From Nemertoderma westbladi (taxonomy: Eukaryota > Xenacoelomorpha > Nemertodermatida > Nemertodermatidae): a stretch of DNA of 64,000 nucleotides. The DNA is taken from the NCBI GenBank assembly GCA_032718475.1, contig JAUCBJ010008216.1:16086-80085 (forward strand), given 5' to 3'. Positions 41,921 to 53,800 of this stretch are shown piece after piece (the first letter of the stretch is position 1; every line of letters starts with the position of its first letter). Under the pieces are notes generated by a model. The model saw only the letters and a program-made list of their open reading frames with translations, ran no database searches and had not been told where the DNA came from. A program made the translations under genes and the position numbers.

Positions 41921-42124
41921 TGTAAGCCCCCGTTTGCCGTACCCGCCGCTATCATGAAGTAATCAAATAATCTCTCAATCTAATATAATATATAATCTTA
42001 TCTCAATATATTCATAATCTCTAATACAGTCCTATCGGTACATAATCAGATCTCGACTCCCAGACTCTCAGTCATATCTCCCAAAAACCCTCTTCCATGG
42101 CCTACTCTGTATCATATCCTTACA
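41921..42124 (-). repeat. LTR (3' LTR of element), 204 bp
   Basis: Begins TGTAAGCCCC and ends CCTTACA on the + strand. By eye it is identical to 47682-47885. Confidence 0.95.
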
Positions 42125-42136
42125 TATTCCCCCCGC
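42125..42136 (-). promoter_or_regulatory. Polypurine tract
   Basis: On the minus strand GCGGGGGGAATA precedes the 3' LTR, the usual site for plus-strand priming. Confidence 0.75.
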
Positions 42137-42362
42137 ACAAAAAAAAGGCACTCTTGCCACAGAGTGTCAAAAGAAAATTCGTAATAGCTAATACTGTAGC
42201 TCACAAAAAAATATACCGAAAAATAATAAAATTAAGCACAAAACACATATATAAGCACAAAACAAAACAAAAAATGTAAATCTTATATTTCCCAAGAATA
42301 ATAAAAATACGCACAAAAAAAATATATAAATCTCATATATTTATATCCCAAAAATAATAATT

Positions 42363-45300
42363 TTACTTCCCAGTATAGGACTGACTTGGTACTTCCGATT
42401 TACAATTTCGTAATCGGTCAATGTTTACAAATAAAATCTTTTCATGTGGCTTGTCAACCAATCTTATTTCCGCATTATTGGCGACAATTTTTAGAATTCT
42501 ATAAGGCCCATGAAATGGCCTAGTGAGTTTATGATACTTTCCTTTCACCAAATCAGGTCGGTGAAGGAACACCCTATCTCCGACTCGATATGTGACTGAT
42601 TTACGTTTTTTATCAAACTGTTCCTTATATTGCACCTGCGCCTTATTTATGTTGCGTCGTGCAATATCCCACGCCGTAGATAGATGATCTGACAACTCAG
42701 TTCTATAATCATCCAAATCCACTTGATAGACTGTCCGAGGTCTATTCAAAGCCGTTTCGGTTGGCAATCGGGCATCCCGCCCATATAACAAAAAAAACGG
42801 CGATTCATTTGTACTAGAGTGTTGTGATGTTCTATAAGCAAACAATACACAAGGCAACACCCGATCCCAATCGTTATTGTGTCTGTCAGCTGTTTTGGCT
42901 AACATGTCTAACAACGTTCTGTTAAAACGTTCTATCATTCCATCCGTTTGAGGGTGAAATGCACTAGTATTAATTTTCCGAATCCCGCACAAATCGCAAA
43001 CAGATAAAAATAAATCAGACAAAAAGTTAGTACCTCTGTCTGATAACAGCTCCCGAGGTACTCCATGCCTGCCAATAAAATCTATGAAACAATTTGCTAC
43101 TGTCTCCGCTTTTTCATCTGGTACCGCATATGCCTCAATCCATTTTGTTAAATAGTCTCCAAATAAAATACACTTTTTATTACCCAGTTCCGTCAATGGT
43201 AAAGTTAAAACATCAACAGCTACTCGCTCAAATGGGCCCCCAACCGGTAAAGGTTGAAGCAAAGGCTTCTGCCCACGCCCAGGATTCCTCGTAGCACATT
43301 GCAAGCAACTGTGACACCAATGAAAAATATCAACCCGCATACGTGGCCACCAATATTGTAATCTTAGCACACTCCAATTTCTATGATCAGAGAGATGGCC
43401 AGCAAATTTACCCCCATGAATTTCATTCCATATCTTAAATCTCCACTCCTTTGGGACAGCTAAACGCGGCTGCCGAAAATCAACATTATCTTCTACTTTA
43501 TATAAAACACCGTCAATTAGAGTGGTATTATCAGAATTAGTTTTTACAAAATCTCTCATCTTTTTGTCACTGGGTACTATTTTAGATACATGAAAATCAA
43601 TAAGTGCACGTAAATCAGAATCAGTATACTGTAACTCTTTCAATAATTCCGTCTCCTCCCGTAACTTTTCAAAAGACTCACATATATTTGAGCTAGCACA
43701 AATACCGTTTTGGTTGCTAGTAGCAACCGGAATTCTCGAAAGAGCATCAGCATTACCATTTGCTTTGCCCGGCCGATGAAAAACATGATCAGGATTAATA
43801 TACTCATTGATATTAAATACCCACCGCGCTAATGGACCGGTTAATTCAGTACGCCCACGCAACAACCCCTTAATAGAAGCGTGGTCTGTATAAACAACAT
43901 TACTACTTATTCGACCATATAAGTATGTACGAAAATGATTACAGGCCCAGTTCAAACCCCATAATTCTAGATGAGGCGCACTGTACCTACGTTGTGCGTT
44001 ATCAATATGTTTAGACGCATATGCAATGGGATGTAACATCCCATCACGATCACAAATTTGTGATAAAATTGCACCAAAACCTATTTCACTCGCATCTGTT
44101 TCCAAAATAAAAGGTTTATCAAAATCTGGATATTCTAGAACTGGTGTGGATACCAACCGGTTCTTTAGTTCCCAATATGCCAAGCGAGTGGAATTGGTCC
44201 AGACAAATACAGTATTTTTCCGTAACAGTTCGTATAAAGGTTTAGCAATACTTCCATAGCCCTCAATAAAACGTCTATAATAGTTTGTTAACCCTAGAAA
44301 ACCTCTAAGTGTTTTAAGGTTATGGGGCTCCGGATAATTCAGAACTTTATCAGTTTTTTTAGGGTCCGGGCTAATACCATTTCTAGAAATGATATGACCC
44401 AAGTAATTAGTTTGAGACTTAAAAAAGGTACATTTCCTTACTTTGAGTTTTACCTTTTTGGTTAATAACTGTTCTAGAATAAGTTTTACGTGGTTTAAAT
44501 GGCTAATAAAGTCATCCGAGTTAATTAATATGTCGTCAATAAATACGTTATATGGATTTTTCCCTACCACACTAATACCCCGCAACATTTTTTCCATAGC
44601 GCGTTGAAAAGATGCCGGAGCATTACATAACCCGAAGGCTAACACAATAAATTCATAAAACCCTGACGAACAAGTGAAAGCTGTTTTGGGAATATCATCA
44701 TAGGATAACGGAATTTGCCAATATCCCATGGCTAAATCTAGGGAGGTAAAGTACTTTGAAGAACGCAAATGCTCCAATATATCCTCAATATGGGGAAGAG
44801 GATAATTATCTTTGACCGTGTAACTATTCAACTTCCGGTAGTCTACGCAAAACCGAACAGACCCATCGGGTTTCGCTGCTAGTACAATTGGGGAAGACCA
44901 CGGACTCTGAGATGGCTGAATCACCCCCAAATCTAACATTTTCTTTATTTCCTTGGCCACAACTGCCTTTAATTCGTGGGGAGTCCTGCGAAGTCCCTGT
45001 TTAATAGGCGCCGTGGTACCCGTATTAATACAATGTTCCGGTAAATCCGCTCTCCCAAATTCATCATCTGAGAGTTGGAATACATCGTGGTACTCTTTTA
45101 GTAGATTCAAAACCTCCGACTTTTGTTCTTCTGTCAAGTCCGTTTCCGATAAATCGATGCTGGATTCGAGTACCTTCTCGCGTTCCTTTACATTCGTTAT
45201 TACTGCCGATAAACCATCCGCAACCGAATCTAGAACATTGGTGTCCGTGACATCCGTATCCGTGATTTCCGTTAGATTAATTGTACCATTATCGGCAATT

Positions 45301-47378
45301 AAGTTCGTACATTTCCCAATAGTTAAACCTTCTGGAATAGATTTGTGGATGGAATCTAAATTTAGAATCCCCAATAAACCGTAACCATCCTCCTCCAGTT
45401 CAAGAACGGCTCCCGTAGAACATAAACCGTATTCCGCTAACCCATCTGAAGGTTCAAATAAACATTGTCGAGACGGGAGTTCTTTAAACTGTCCTTCAAC
45501 CTGTACCTTTACAAAACTCGCTGTCCGAGGAGGAATTTGTTTTCCAACTAACAGTGCACACAACCCGCTGTTGTTATTCCGTGTATCTGTAACGCCCCGA
45601 TCATCCGCTCCGATCTTTTCCCTCCAAGAATCTACAACCTTGGAAATCGAATCCATGGCAAAATCCGAATGGTTTATTTCTAATCGTTCCGTCCCGAAAA
45701 TCGTGCGTTCCGCAGTCCTCAAAGAAACCCCTAACTTTGGTAAGGCATCCGTTCCAACTACAAAATCATGATCAAAATCTCGAACAACCCACAAAGTGAT
45801 TGTTTCCGTAAAACCATCTAAAGTTACAGGGGCTTTAAATCTGGCGCATACATCTAGTTGGGCTCCAGTAGCTGAGCTTAAACGTAATAAATCCGAACTA
45901 GTATCCACAAGATGTCGTTGTGTACCCAATTCTTTAAGAATACATTGAGCTGTTGATACAGAAACAAATGTTGCTTGGCAACCAGAGTCCAATAAAACCG
46001 TATATTCTAAGGAACCGACCTTTACCGTGGATGTACATCGCATTCCCAGTTTAGTTTCTCCACTACTAACAATATTTGCCTCACCGAACAATAAGTTTAC
46101 TACTGAGTTATCCACCAAATAGCTGTCAGGATTTCTGACAGAAGCTGCTTTTCCTTCATTTCTAGAAGGAAAGGGTTTCGAAACCGGATGTGCTGAATTT
46201 GTTTGTGTTTGATTGAAGTTACGAGGAGTTTGGAAAGATTTTGCAGGACCGTATCTTCTATCACGCGGACACTGCTCCTTCCAATGGAATTCGTTATGGA
46301 ACCCAAGACTATCGCAGAATTTACACTTCGGTAATGGACGCGAATGAGGATTGAACGATGCAGAAGGTTGAAACGCAGGTGAATTTGAATTCGGTGTAAA
46401 ACCATCTCTGTGTGGTTTATTCTCAGAATATTGATATCCGCTATTATTACTTCCATAAGGCGTCCGTTTAAAATTCTGTTGAAAATCCCGTGGACGACTA
46501 CTAAACTGTTGAGAATTAAAACGCCGCGCTGATGCGTAATCATCAGCTGACACCGCTAACTGACTTAGAGATTTTAGTTTTCTATCTCGCAACCAAACTT
46601 GCAGATCATTAGGTACGCAATGGGAAAACTGTTCCATTAAAATTAATTCTTCTAATGGAATCGTTTCTTCATCTTCACCCGTAACCTGCTCATACACCCA
46701 CCGCCTATAGGATTCCCGCATTCTCTCCGCAAACTCACTAAAGGATTCATTATCTCTTTTTCTGTCTCCCCGAAACCGCAACCTCAAGTTCTCCGTATTT
46801 ATGTCATATCGCGACCGAATTATCTCTTTCACCCTATCATAATCAGCAGCATCCTCATTAGAAAGGGTGGAAAAAGCTGCTAATGCTTTACCGGTTAGCC
46901 GACCAGCAAGCTGGGTGGACCAGACTGATCTGTCCCACCCTTGTAATGTGGCTGTCCGTTCAAAAACCGTAAGAAAGTGTTCAATGTCATCATTGACCGT
47001 TAAAGCCCGTAACATTGGCTTTGGGGGTTTAACTGTCGGGGTATCATTTTCCCGGAATGGTTCCCTTCCCCCAGCCCCGCCAACACCGAATGTGGTTCCC
47101 TGCGCCAATTGCTCGACCACCCCTTGCATATTTCTTTGCTGTTGAATAAGTACTGAGAATATTTCTTGTTGCTGTTGTAGTATGTTTAGCATTGGATCTA
47201 CACCTCCAGATGCCGCCTCTGTGGGTAGTGAAATACCAAATGCCTTAAGTAACTTAGGTGGCAACCCTATTAAAAAGTTTACAACATCTTCCTTTCTCTT
47301 CCCAGCAGAATCAAAATCAAATTGGCGACCAATCTCCCGCAGCCGATCAAAAGTAAATCCCTGTAATATCTCTTCCAT
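42363..47378 (-). CDS. LTR retrotransposon gag-pol polyprotein, 1671 aa, single ORF
   Basis: One uninterrupted frame. Gag occupies about 1-400, with a capsid-like helical region (about 165-285, SCAN-like pattern LILMEQFSHCVPNDLQVWL) and a Cys/His knuckle starting CKFCDSLGFH near 350-369. The protease is near 463 (VLLDSGCQATFV). The reverse transcriptase spans about 800-1030, with YPLPHIEDIL, FTSLDLAMGYWQI and VFIDDILIN (FIDD catalytic pair near 946). RNase H follows (ETDASEIG near 1093, YTDHASIKGL near 1164). The integrase has an HHCC zinc region (HGGKFAGH near 1320, CHSCLQC near 1355), DDE residues in VAVDVLT, LLSDRGTNF and MIERFNRT, and a GPY/F module (RPFHGPYRI near 1623). The domain order PR-RT-RH-IN is Ty3/gypsy. 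Gag and pol are fused without a frameshift. No envelope gene is seen. Confidence 0.95.
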   Translation of the reverse strand: MEEILQGFTFDRLREIGRQFDFDSAGKRKEDVVNFLIGLPPKLLKAFGISLPTEAASGGVDPMLNILQQQQEIFSVLIQQQRNMQGVVEQLAQGTTFGVGGAGGREPFRENDTPTVKPPKPMLRALTVNDDIEHFLTVFERTATLQGWDRSVWSTQLAGRLTGKALAAFSTLSNEDAADYDRVKEIIRSRYDINTENLRLRFRGDRKRDNESFSEFAERMRESYRRWVYEQVTGEDEETIPLEELILMEQFSHCVPNDLQVWLRDRKLKSLSQLAVSADDYASARRFNSQQFSSRPRDFQQNFKRTPYGSNNSGYQYSENKPHRDGFTPNSNSPAFQPSASFNPHSRPLPKCKFCDSLGFHNEFHWKEQCPRDRRYGPAKSFQTPRNFNQTQTNSAHPVSKPFPSRNEGKAASVRNPDSYLVDNSVVNLLFGEANIVSSGETKLGMRCTSTVKVGSLEYTVLLDSGCQATFVSVSTAQCILKELGTQRHLVDTSSDLLRLSSATGAQLDVCARFKAPVTLDGFTETITLWVVRDFDHDFVVGTDALPKLGVSLRTAERTIFGTERLEINHSDFAMDSISKVVDSWREKIGADDRGVTDTRNNNSGLCALLVGKQIPPRTASFVKVQVEGQFKELPSRQCLFEPSDGLAEYGLCSTGAVLELEEDGYGLLGILNLDSIHKSIPEGLTIGKCTNLIADNGTINLTEITDTDVTDTNVLDSVADGLSAVITNVKEREKVLESSIDLSETDLTEEQKSEVLNLLKEYHDVFQLSDDEFGRADLPEHCINTGTTAPIKQGLRRTPHELKAVVAKEIKKMLDLGVIQPSQSPWSSPIVLAAKPDGSVRFCVDYRKLNSYTVKDNYPLPHIEDILEHLRSSKYFTSLDLAMGYWQIPLSYDDIPKTAFTCSSGFYEFIVLAFGLCNAPASFQRAMEKMLRGISVVGKNPYNVFIDDILINSDDFISHLNHVKLILEQLLTKKVKLKVRKCTFFKSQTNYLGHIISRNGISPDPKKTDKVLNYPEPHNLKTLRGFLGLTNYYRRFIEGYGSIAKPLYELLRKNTVFVWTNSTRLAYWELKNRLVSTPVLEYPDFDKPFILETDASEIGFGAILSQICDRDGMLHPIAYASKHIDNAQRRYSAPHLELWGLNWACNHFRTYLYGRISSNVVYTDHASIKGLLRGRTELTGPLARWVFNINEYINPDHVFHRPGKANGNADALSRIPVATSNQNGICASSNICESFEKLREETELLKELQYTDSDLRALIDFHVSKIVPSDKKMRDFVKTNSDNTTLIDGVLYKVEDNVDFRQPRLAVPKEWRFKIWNEIHGGKFAGHLSDHRNWSVLRLQYWWPRMRVDIFHWCHSCLQCATRNPGRGQKPLLQPLPVGGPFERVAVDVLTLPLTELGNKKCILFGDYLTKWIEAYAVPDEKAETVANCFIDFIGRHGVPRELLSDRGTNFLSDLFLSVCDLCGIRKINTSAFHPQTDGMIERFNRTLLDMLAKTADRHNNDWDRVLPCVLFAYRTSQHSSTNESPFFLLYGRDARLPTETALNRPRTVYQVDLDDYRTELSDHLSTAWDIARRNINKAQVQYKEQFDKKRKSVTYRVGDRVFLHRPDLVKGKYHKLTRPFHGPYRILKIVANNAEIRLVDKPHEKILFVNIDRLRNCKSEVPSQSYTGK

Positions 47379-47661
47379 ACCGTCAGACCGTTGTACAATT
47401 ATTTCCGTATTTTTCCTTAGGCTTTAGGCCTACCGAATTTCAGAATTAGGCAACTCTAAACTGTCAGTCTGCCAATACAGCAATACAACAATGAATAAAT
47501 TACCGGTAGGTACCGTACTCACAATTCCGTAATTGATATCCGTTCCCAGTTCCGTAAAATGTATCCGATCCGTTACCGTTACCACCGTTTTACTACCGGT
47601 ACCGGTATCCGTAAAATAATTTCCAAATTTTGGATTGTGTAGGTATCCGAAAAGCATGAGA

Positions 47662-47681
47662 TCTGGATCTCGGTGGGAAGT
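47662..47681 (-). other. Primer-binding region without TGG start
   Basis: Directly inside the 5' LTR the minus strand reads ACTTCCCACCGAGATCCAGA, with no TGG. On the + strand ATCTCGGTGGGAA resembles the T-stem and acceptor part of a tRNA, so priming slightly inward of the CCA end is possible. Confidence 0.35.
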
Positions 47682-47885
47682 TGTAAGCCCCCGTTTGCCG
47701 TACCCGCCGCTATCATGAAGTAATCAAATAATCTCTCAATCTAATATAATATATAATCTTATCTCAATATATTCATAATCTCTAATACAGTCCTATCGGT
47801 ACATAATCAGATCTCGACTCCCAGACTCTCAGTCATATCTCCCAAAAACCCTCTTCCATGGCCTACTCTGTATCATATCCTTACA
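47682..47885 (-). repeat. LTR (5' LTR of element), 204 bp
   Basis: Same sequence as 41921-42124. The element's promoter should lie here; no clear TATA box was assigned. Confidence 0.95.
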
Positions 47886-50800
47886 ACTCATTGGATCCGC
47901 ATCCCAGATGCTATACTCATCGGATCCGCATCGTAGATGCTATACTCATCGGATCCGCATCCCAGATGCTATACTCATCGAATCCGCATCTTCCCAGATG
48001 CTATACTCATCGGATCCGCATCCCAGATGCTATACTCATCGGATCCGCATCCCGTATGCAATACTCATCGGATCCGCATCCCAGATGCTATACTCATCGG
48101 ATCCGCATCCCGGATGCTATACTCATCGTATCCACATCCTGGATGCTATACTCATCCAATCCGCATCCCAGATGCTATACTCATCGGATCCGCATCATCC
48201 CGGATGCTATACTCATCGGATCCGCATCCCAGATGCTATACTCATCGGATCCGCATCTTCCCAGATGCTATACTCATCGGATCCGCATCCCAGATGCTAT
48301 ACTCATCGGATCCGCATCCCGTATGCTATACTCATCGGATCCGCATCCCAGATGCTATACTCATCGGATCCGCATCCCAGATGCTATACTCATCGGATCC
48401 ACATAGTGGATGCTATACTCATCGGATCTGCATCCCAGATGCTATACTCATCGGATCCGCATCTTCCCAGATGCTATACTCATCGGATCCGCATCCCAGA
48501 TGCTATACTCATCGGATCCGCATCCCGTATGCTATACTCATCGGATCCGCATCCCAGATGCTATACTCATCAGATCCGCATCCCGGATGCTATACTCATC
48601 CAATCCGCATCCCAGATGCTATACTCATCGGATCCGCATCCCGGATGCTATACTCATCGGATCCGCATCCCGGATGCTATACTCATCGGATCCGCATCCC
48701 AGATGCTATACTTATCAGATCTACATCGTGGATGCTATACTCATCAGATCCGCATCCCGGATGCTATACTCATCCAATCCGCATCCCAGATGCTATACTC
48801 ATCGGATCCGCATCCCCGATGCTATACTCATCGGATCCACATCCCAGATGCTATACTCATCGGATCCGCATCCCAGATGCTATACTCATCCAATCCGCAT
48901 CCCAGATGCTATATTCATCCAATCCGCATCCCAGATGCTATACTCATCGGATCCGCATCCCAGATGCTATACTCATCCAATCCGCATCCCAGATGCTATA
49001 CTCATCGGATCCGCATCCCGTATGCTATACTCATTGGATCCGCATCCCAGATGCTATACTCATCGGATCCGCATCCCGGATGCTATACTCATCGGATCCA
49101 CATCCTGGATGCTATACTCATCCAATCCGCATCCCAGATGCTATACTCATCGGATCCGCATCATCCCGGATGCTATACTCATCGGATCCGCATCCCAGAT
49201 GCTATACTCATCTGATCCGCATCCCGGATGCTATACTCATCAGATCCGCATCCCCGTGCTATACTCATCGGATCCGCACCCCGGATCCTACACTGCTCAG
49301 ATCCGCATCCCGGATGCTATACTTATCGGATCAAAATCGTGGATGCTATACTCATCGGATCCGCATCCCGAATGCTATACTCATCGGATCCGCATCCCAG
49401 ATGCTATACTCATCGGATCCGCATCATCCCAGATGCAATACTCATCGGATCAGCATCCTGGATGCTATACTCATCCAATCCGCATCCCAGATGCTATACT
49501 CATTGGATCCGCATCATCCCGGATGCTATACTCATCGGATCCGTATCCCAGATGCTATAATCATCGGATCCACATCCCGGATGCTATACTCATCAGATCC
49601 GCATCCCCGTGCTATACTCATCAGATCCGCATCCCGGATCCTACACTCCTCAGATCCGCATCCCGGATGCTATACTTATCGGATCCACATCGTGGATGCT
49701 ATACTCATCGGATCCGCATCCCAGATGCTATACTCATCGGATCCGCATCCCAGATGCTATACTCATCCAATCCGCATCCCAGATGCTATACTCATCCAAT
49801 CCGCATCCCAGATGCTATACTCATCCAATCCGCATCCCAGATGCAATACTCATCGGATCCGCATCCCCGATGCTATACTCATCGGATCCGCATCCTGGAT
49901 GCTATACTCATCCAATCCGCATCCCAGATGCTATACTCATCGGATCTGCATCATCCCGGATGCTATACTCATCGGATCCGCATCCCAGATGCTATACTCA
50001 TCGGATCCGCATCCCTGATGCTATACTCATCAGATCCGCATCCCCGTGCTATACTCATCGGATCCGCATCCCGGATCCTACACTCCTCAGATCCGCATCC
50101 TGGATACTATACTTATCGGATCCACATCGTGGATGCTATACTCATCGGATCCACATCCCCGTGCTATACTCATCGGATCTGCATCCTGAATGCTATACTC
50201 ATCGGATCCGCATCCTGGATGCTATACTCATCCAATCCGCATCCCAGATGCTATACTCATCGGATCCGCATCATCCCAGATGATATACTCATCGGATCCG
50301 CATCCCAGATGCTATACTCATCGGATCCGCATCCCGTATGCTATACTCATCGGATCCGCATCCCAGATGCTATACTTATCGGATCCGCATCCCGGATGCT
50401 ATACTCATCAGATCCGCATCCCCGTGCTATACTCATCAGATCTGCATCCCAGATGCTATGCTCATCGGATCCGCATCCCGGATCCTACACTCCTCAGATC
50501 CGCATCCCAGATGCTATATTCATCCAATCCGCATCCCAGATGCTATACTCATCGGATCCGCATCCCAGATGCTATACTCATCCAATCCGCATCCCAGATG
50601 CTATACTCATCGGATCCGCATCCCGTATGCTATACTCATCGGATCCGCATCCCAGATGCTGTACTCATCGGATCCGCATCCCGGATGCTATACTCATCGG
50701 ATCCGCATCCCAGATGCTATACTCATCGGATCCGCATCCCGGATGCTATACTCATCAGATCCGCATCCCCGTGCTATACTCATCGGATCCGCATCCCCGT

Positions 50801-53800
50801 GCTATACTCATCGGATCCGCATCCCGGATCCTACACTCCTCAGATCCGCATCCCGGATGCTATACTCATCGGATCTGCATCCTGGATGCTATACTCATCC
50901 AATCCACATCCCAGATGCTATACTCATCGGATCCGCATCATCCCGGATGCTATACTCATCGGATCCGCATCCCAGATGCTATACTCATCGGAGCCGCATC
51001 CCGGATGCTATACTCATCAGATCCGCATCCCAGATGCTATACTCATCGGATCCGCATCCCGGATGCTATACTCATCGGATCCGCATCCCGGATGCTATAC
51101 TCAACGGATCCGCATCCCAGATGCTATACTTATCAGATCTACATCATGGATGCTATACTCATCAGATCCGCATCCCGGATGCTATACTCATCGGATCCGC
51201 ATCCCGGATGCTATACTCATCGGATCCGCATCCCGGATGCTATACTCATCGGATCCGCATCCCGGATGCTATACTCATCGGATCCGCATCATCCCGGATG
51301 CTATACTTATCGGATCCGCATCCCAGATGCTATACTCATCGGATCCGCATCCCCGATGCTATACTCATCGGATCCGCATCCCCATGCTATACTCATCGGA
51401 TCCGCATCCCGGATCCTACACTCCTCAGATCCGCATCCCGGATGCTATACTTATCGGATCCACATTGTGGATGCTATACTCATCGGATCCGCATCCCGGA
51501 TGCTATACTCATCGGATCCACATCCCAGATGCTATACTCATCGGATCCGCATCCCGGATGCTATACTCATCGGATCCGCATCCCCGATGCTATACTCATC
51601 GGATCCGCATCCCCAATGCTATACTCATCGGATCCGCATCCCAGATGCTATACTCATTTAATCCGCATCTCAGATGCTATACTCATCGGATCCACATCCC
51701 AGATGCTATACTCATCGGATCCGCATCCCAGATGCTATACTCATCGGATCCGCATCCCAGATGCTATACTCATCGGATCCGCATCCCGGATGCTATTCTC
51801 ATCGGATCCGCATCCCCGATGCTATACTCATCGGATCCGCATCCCCAATGCTATACTCATTGGATCCGCATCCCAGATGCTATACTCATCCAATCCGCAT
51901 CCCAGATGCTATACTCATCGGATCCGCATCCCGGATCCTACGCTCCTCAGATCCGCATCCCAGATGCTATACTCATCGGATCCGCATCCCGGATGCTATA
52001 CTCATCGGATCCGTATCCCCGATGATATACTCATCGGATCCGCATCCCCAATGCTATACTCATCGGATCCGCATTCCAGATGCTATACTCATCCAATCCG
52101 CATCCCAGATGCTATACTCATCGGATCCGCATCCTAGATCCTACACTCCTCAGATCCGCATCCCGGATGCTATACTTATCGGATCTACATCGTGGATGCT
52201 GTACTCATCGGATCCGCATCCTGGATGCTATACTCATACAATCCGCATCCCAGATGCTATACTCATCGGATCCGCATCATCCCGGATGCTATACTCATCG
52301 GATCCGCATCCCAGATGCTATACTCATCGGATCCGCATCCTGGATGCTATACTCATCAGATCCGCATCCCCGTGCTATACTCATCGGATCCGCATCCCGG
52401 ATCCTACACTCCTCAGATCCGCATCCCGGATGCTATACTCATCGGATCCGCATCCCAGATGCTATACTCATCGGATCCGTATCCCGGATGCTATACTCAT
52501 TGGATCCGCATCATCCTGGATGCTATACTCATCGGATCCGCATCCCAGATGCTATACTCATTGGATCCGCATCCCGGATGCTATACTCATCAGATCCGCA
52601 TCCCCGTGCTATACTCATCGGATCCGCATCCCGGATCCTACACTCTTCAGATCCGCATCCCGGATGCTATACTCATCGGATCCGCATCCTGGATGCTATA
52701 CTCATCCAATCCGCATCCCAGATGCTATACTCATCGGATCCGCATCATCCCGGATGCTATACTCATCGGATCCGCATCCCAGATGCTATACTCATCGGAT
52801 CCGCATCCCGGATGCTATACACATCGGATCCGCATCATCCCGGATGCTATACTCATCGGATCCGCATCCCAGATGCTATACTCATCGGATCCGCATCCCG
52901 GGTGCTATACTCATCAGATCCGCATCCCCGTGCTATACTCATCGGATCCGCATCCCGGATCCTACACTCCTCAGATCCGCATCCCGGATGCTATGCTCAT
53001 CGGATCCGCCACCCAGATGCTATACTCATCGGATCCGCATCATCCCGGATGCTATACTCATCGGATCCGCATCATCCCGGATGCTATACTCATCGGATCC
53101 GCATCCCAGATGCTATACTCATCGGATCCGCATCCCTGATGCTATACTCATCGGATCCACATCCCGGATGCTATACTCATCGGATCCGCATCCCTGATGC
53201 TATACTCATCGGATCCACATCCCAGATGCTATACTCATTGGATCCGCATCCCGGATGCTATACTCATCGGATCCGCATCTTCCCAGATGCTATACTCATC
53301 GGATCCGCATCCCAGATGCTATACTCATCGGATCCGCATCCCGGATGCTATATTCATCAGATCCACATCCCCATGCTATACTCATCGGATCCGCATCCCG
53401 GATCCTACACTCCTCAGATCCGCATCCCGGATGCTATACTTATCGGATCTACATTGTGGATGCTATACTCATCGGATCCGCATCCCAGATGCTATACTCA
53501 TCGGATCCGCATCCCGGATGCTATACTCATCGGATCCGCATCCTTCTGTATGCTATACTCATCGGATCCGCATCCCAGATGCTAAACTCATCGGATCCGC
53601 ATCCTAGATGCTATACTCATCGGATCCGCATCCCAGATGCTATACTCATCAGATCTGCATCCCCGATGCTATACTCATCGGATCCGCATCCCCGTGCTAT
53701 ACTCATCGGATCTGCATCCCAGATGCTATACTCATCCAATCCGCATCCCAGATGCTATACTCATCCAATCCGCATCCCAGATGCTATACTCATCGGATCA

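Larger units (their letters stand above)
41921..47885 (-). mobile_element. Ty3/gypsy-like LTR retrotransposon, complete, inserted in minisatellite
   Basis: A 5,965-bp element on the minus strand: two LTRs of 204 bp, one gag-pol ORF, and a polypurine tract (GCGGGGGGAATA on the minus strand, 42125-42136) directly before the 3' LTR. It is flanked by ACTC on both sides (41917-41920, 47886-47889), a 4-bp target duplication. The minisatellite resumes in register (GCTATACTC/ACTCATTGG). LTR identity and an intact ORF mean a very recent insertion. Confidence 0.95.

Noticed and set aside
48410-51661. A 1083-codon + ORF, and similar ORFs of 500-1266 codons from 39760 to 59397
   Set aside because: All are one 29-bp repeat read in different phases; three frames are open at once, there is no start or splice context, and no domain is visible.
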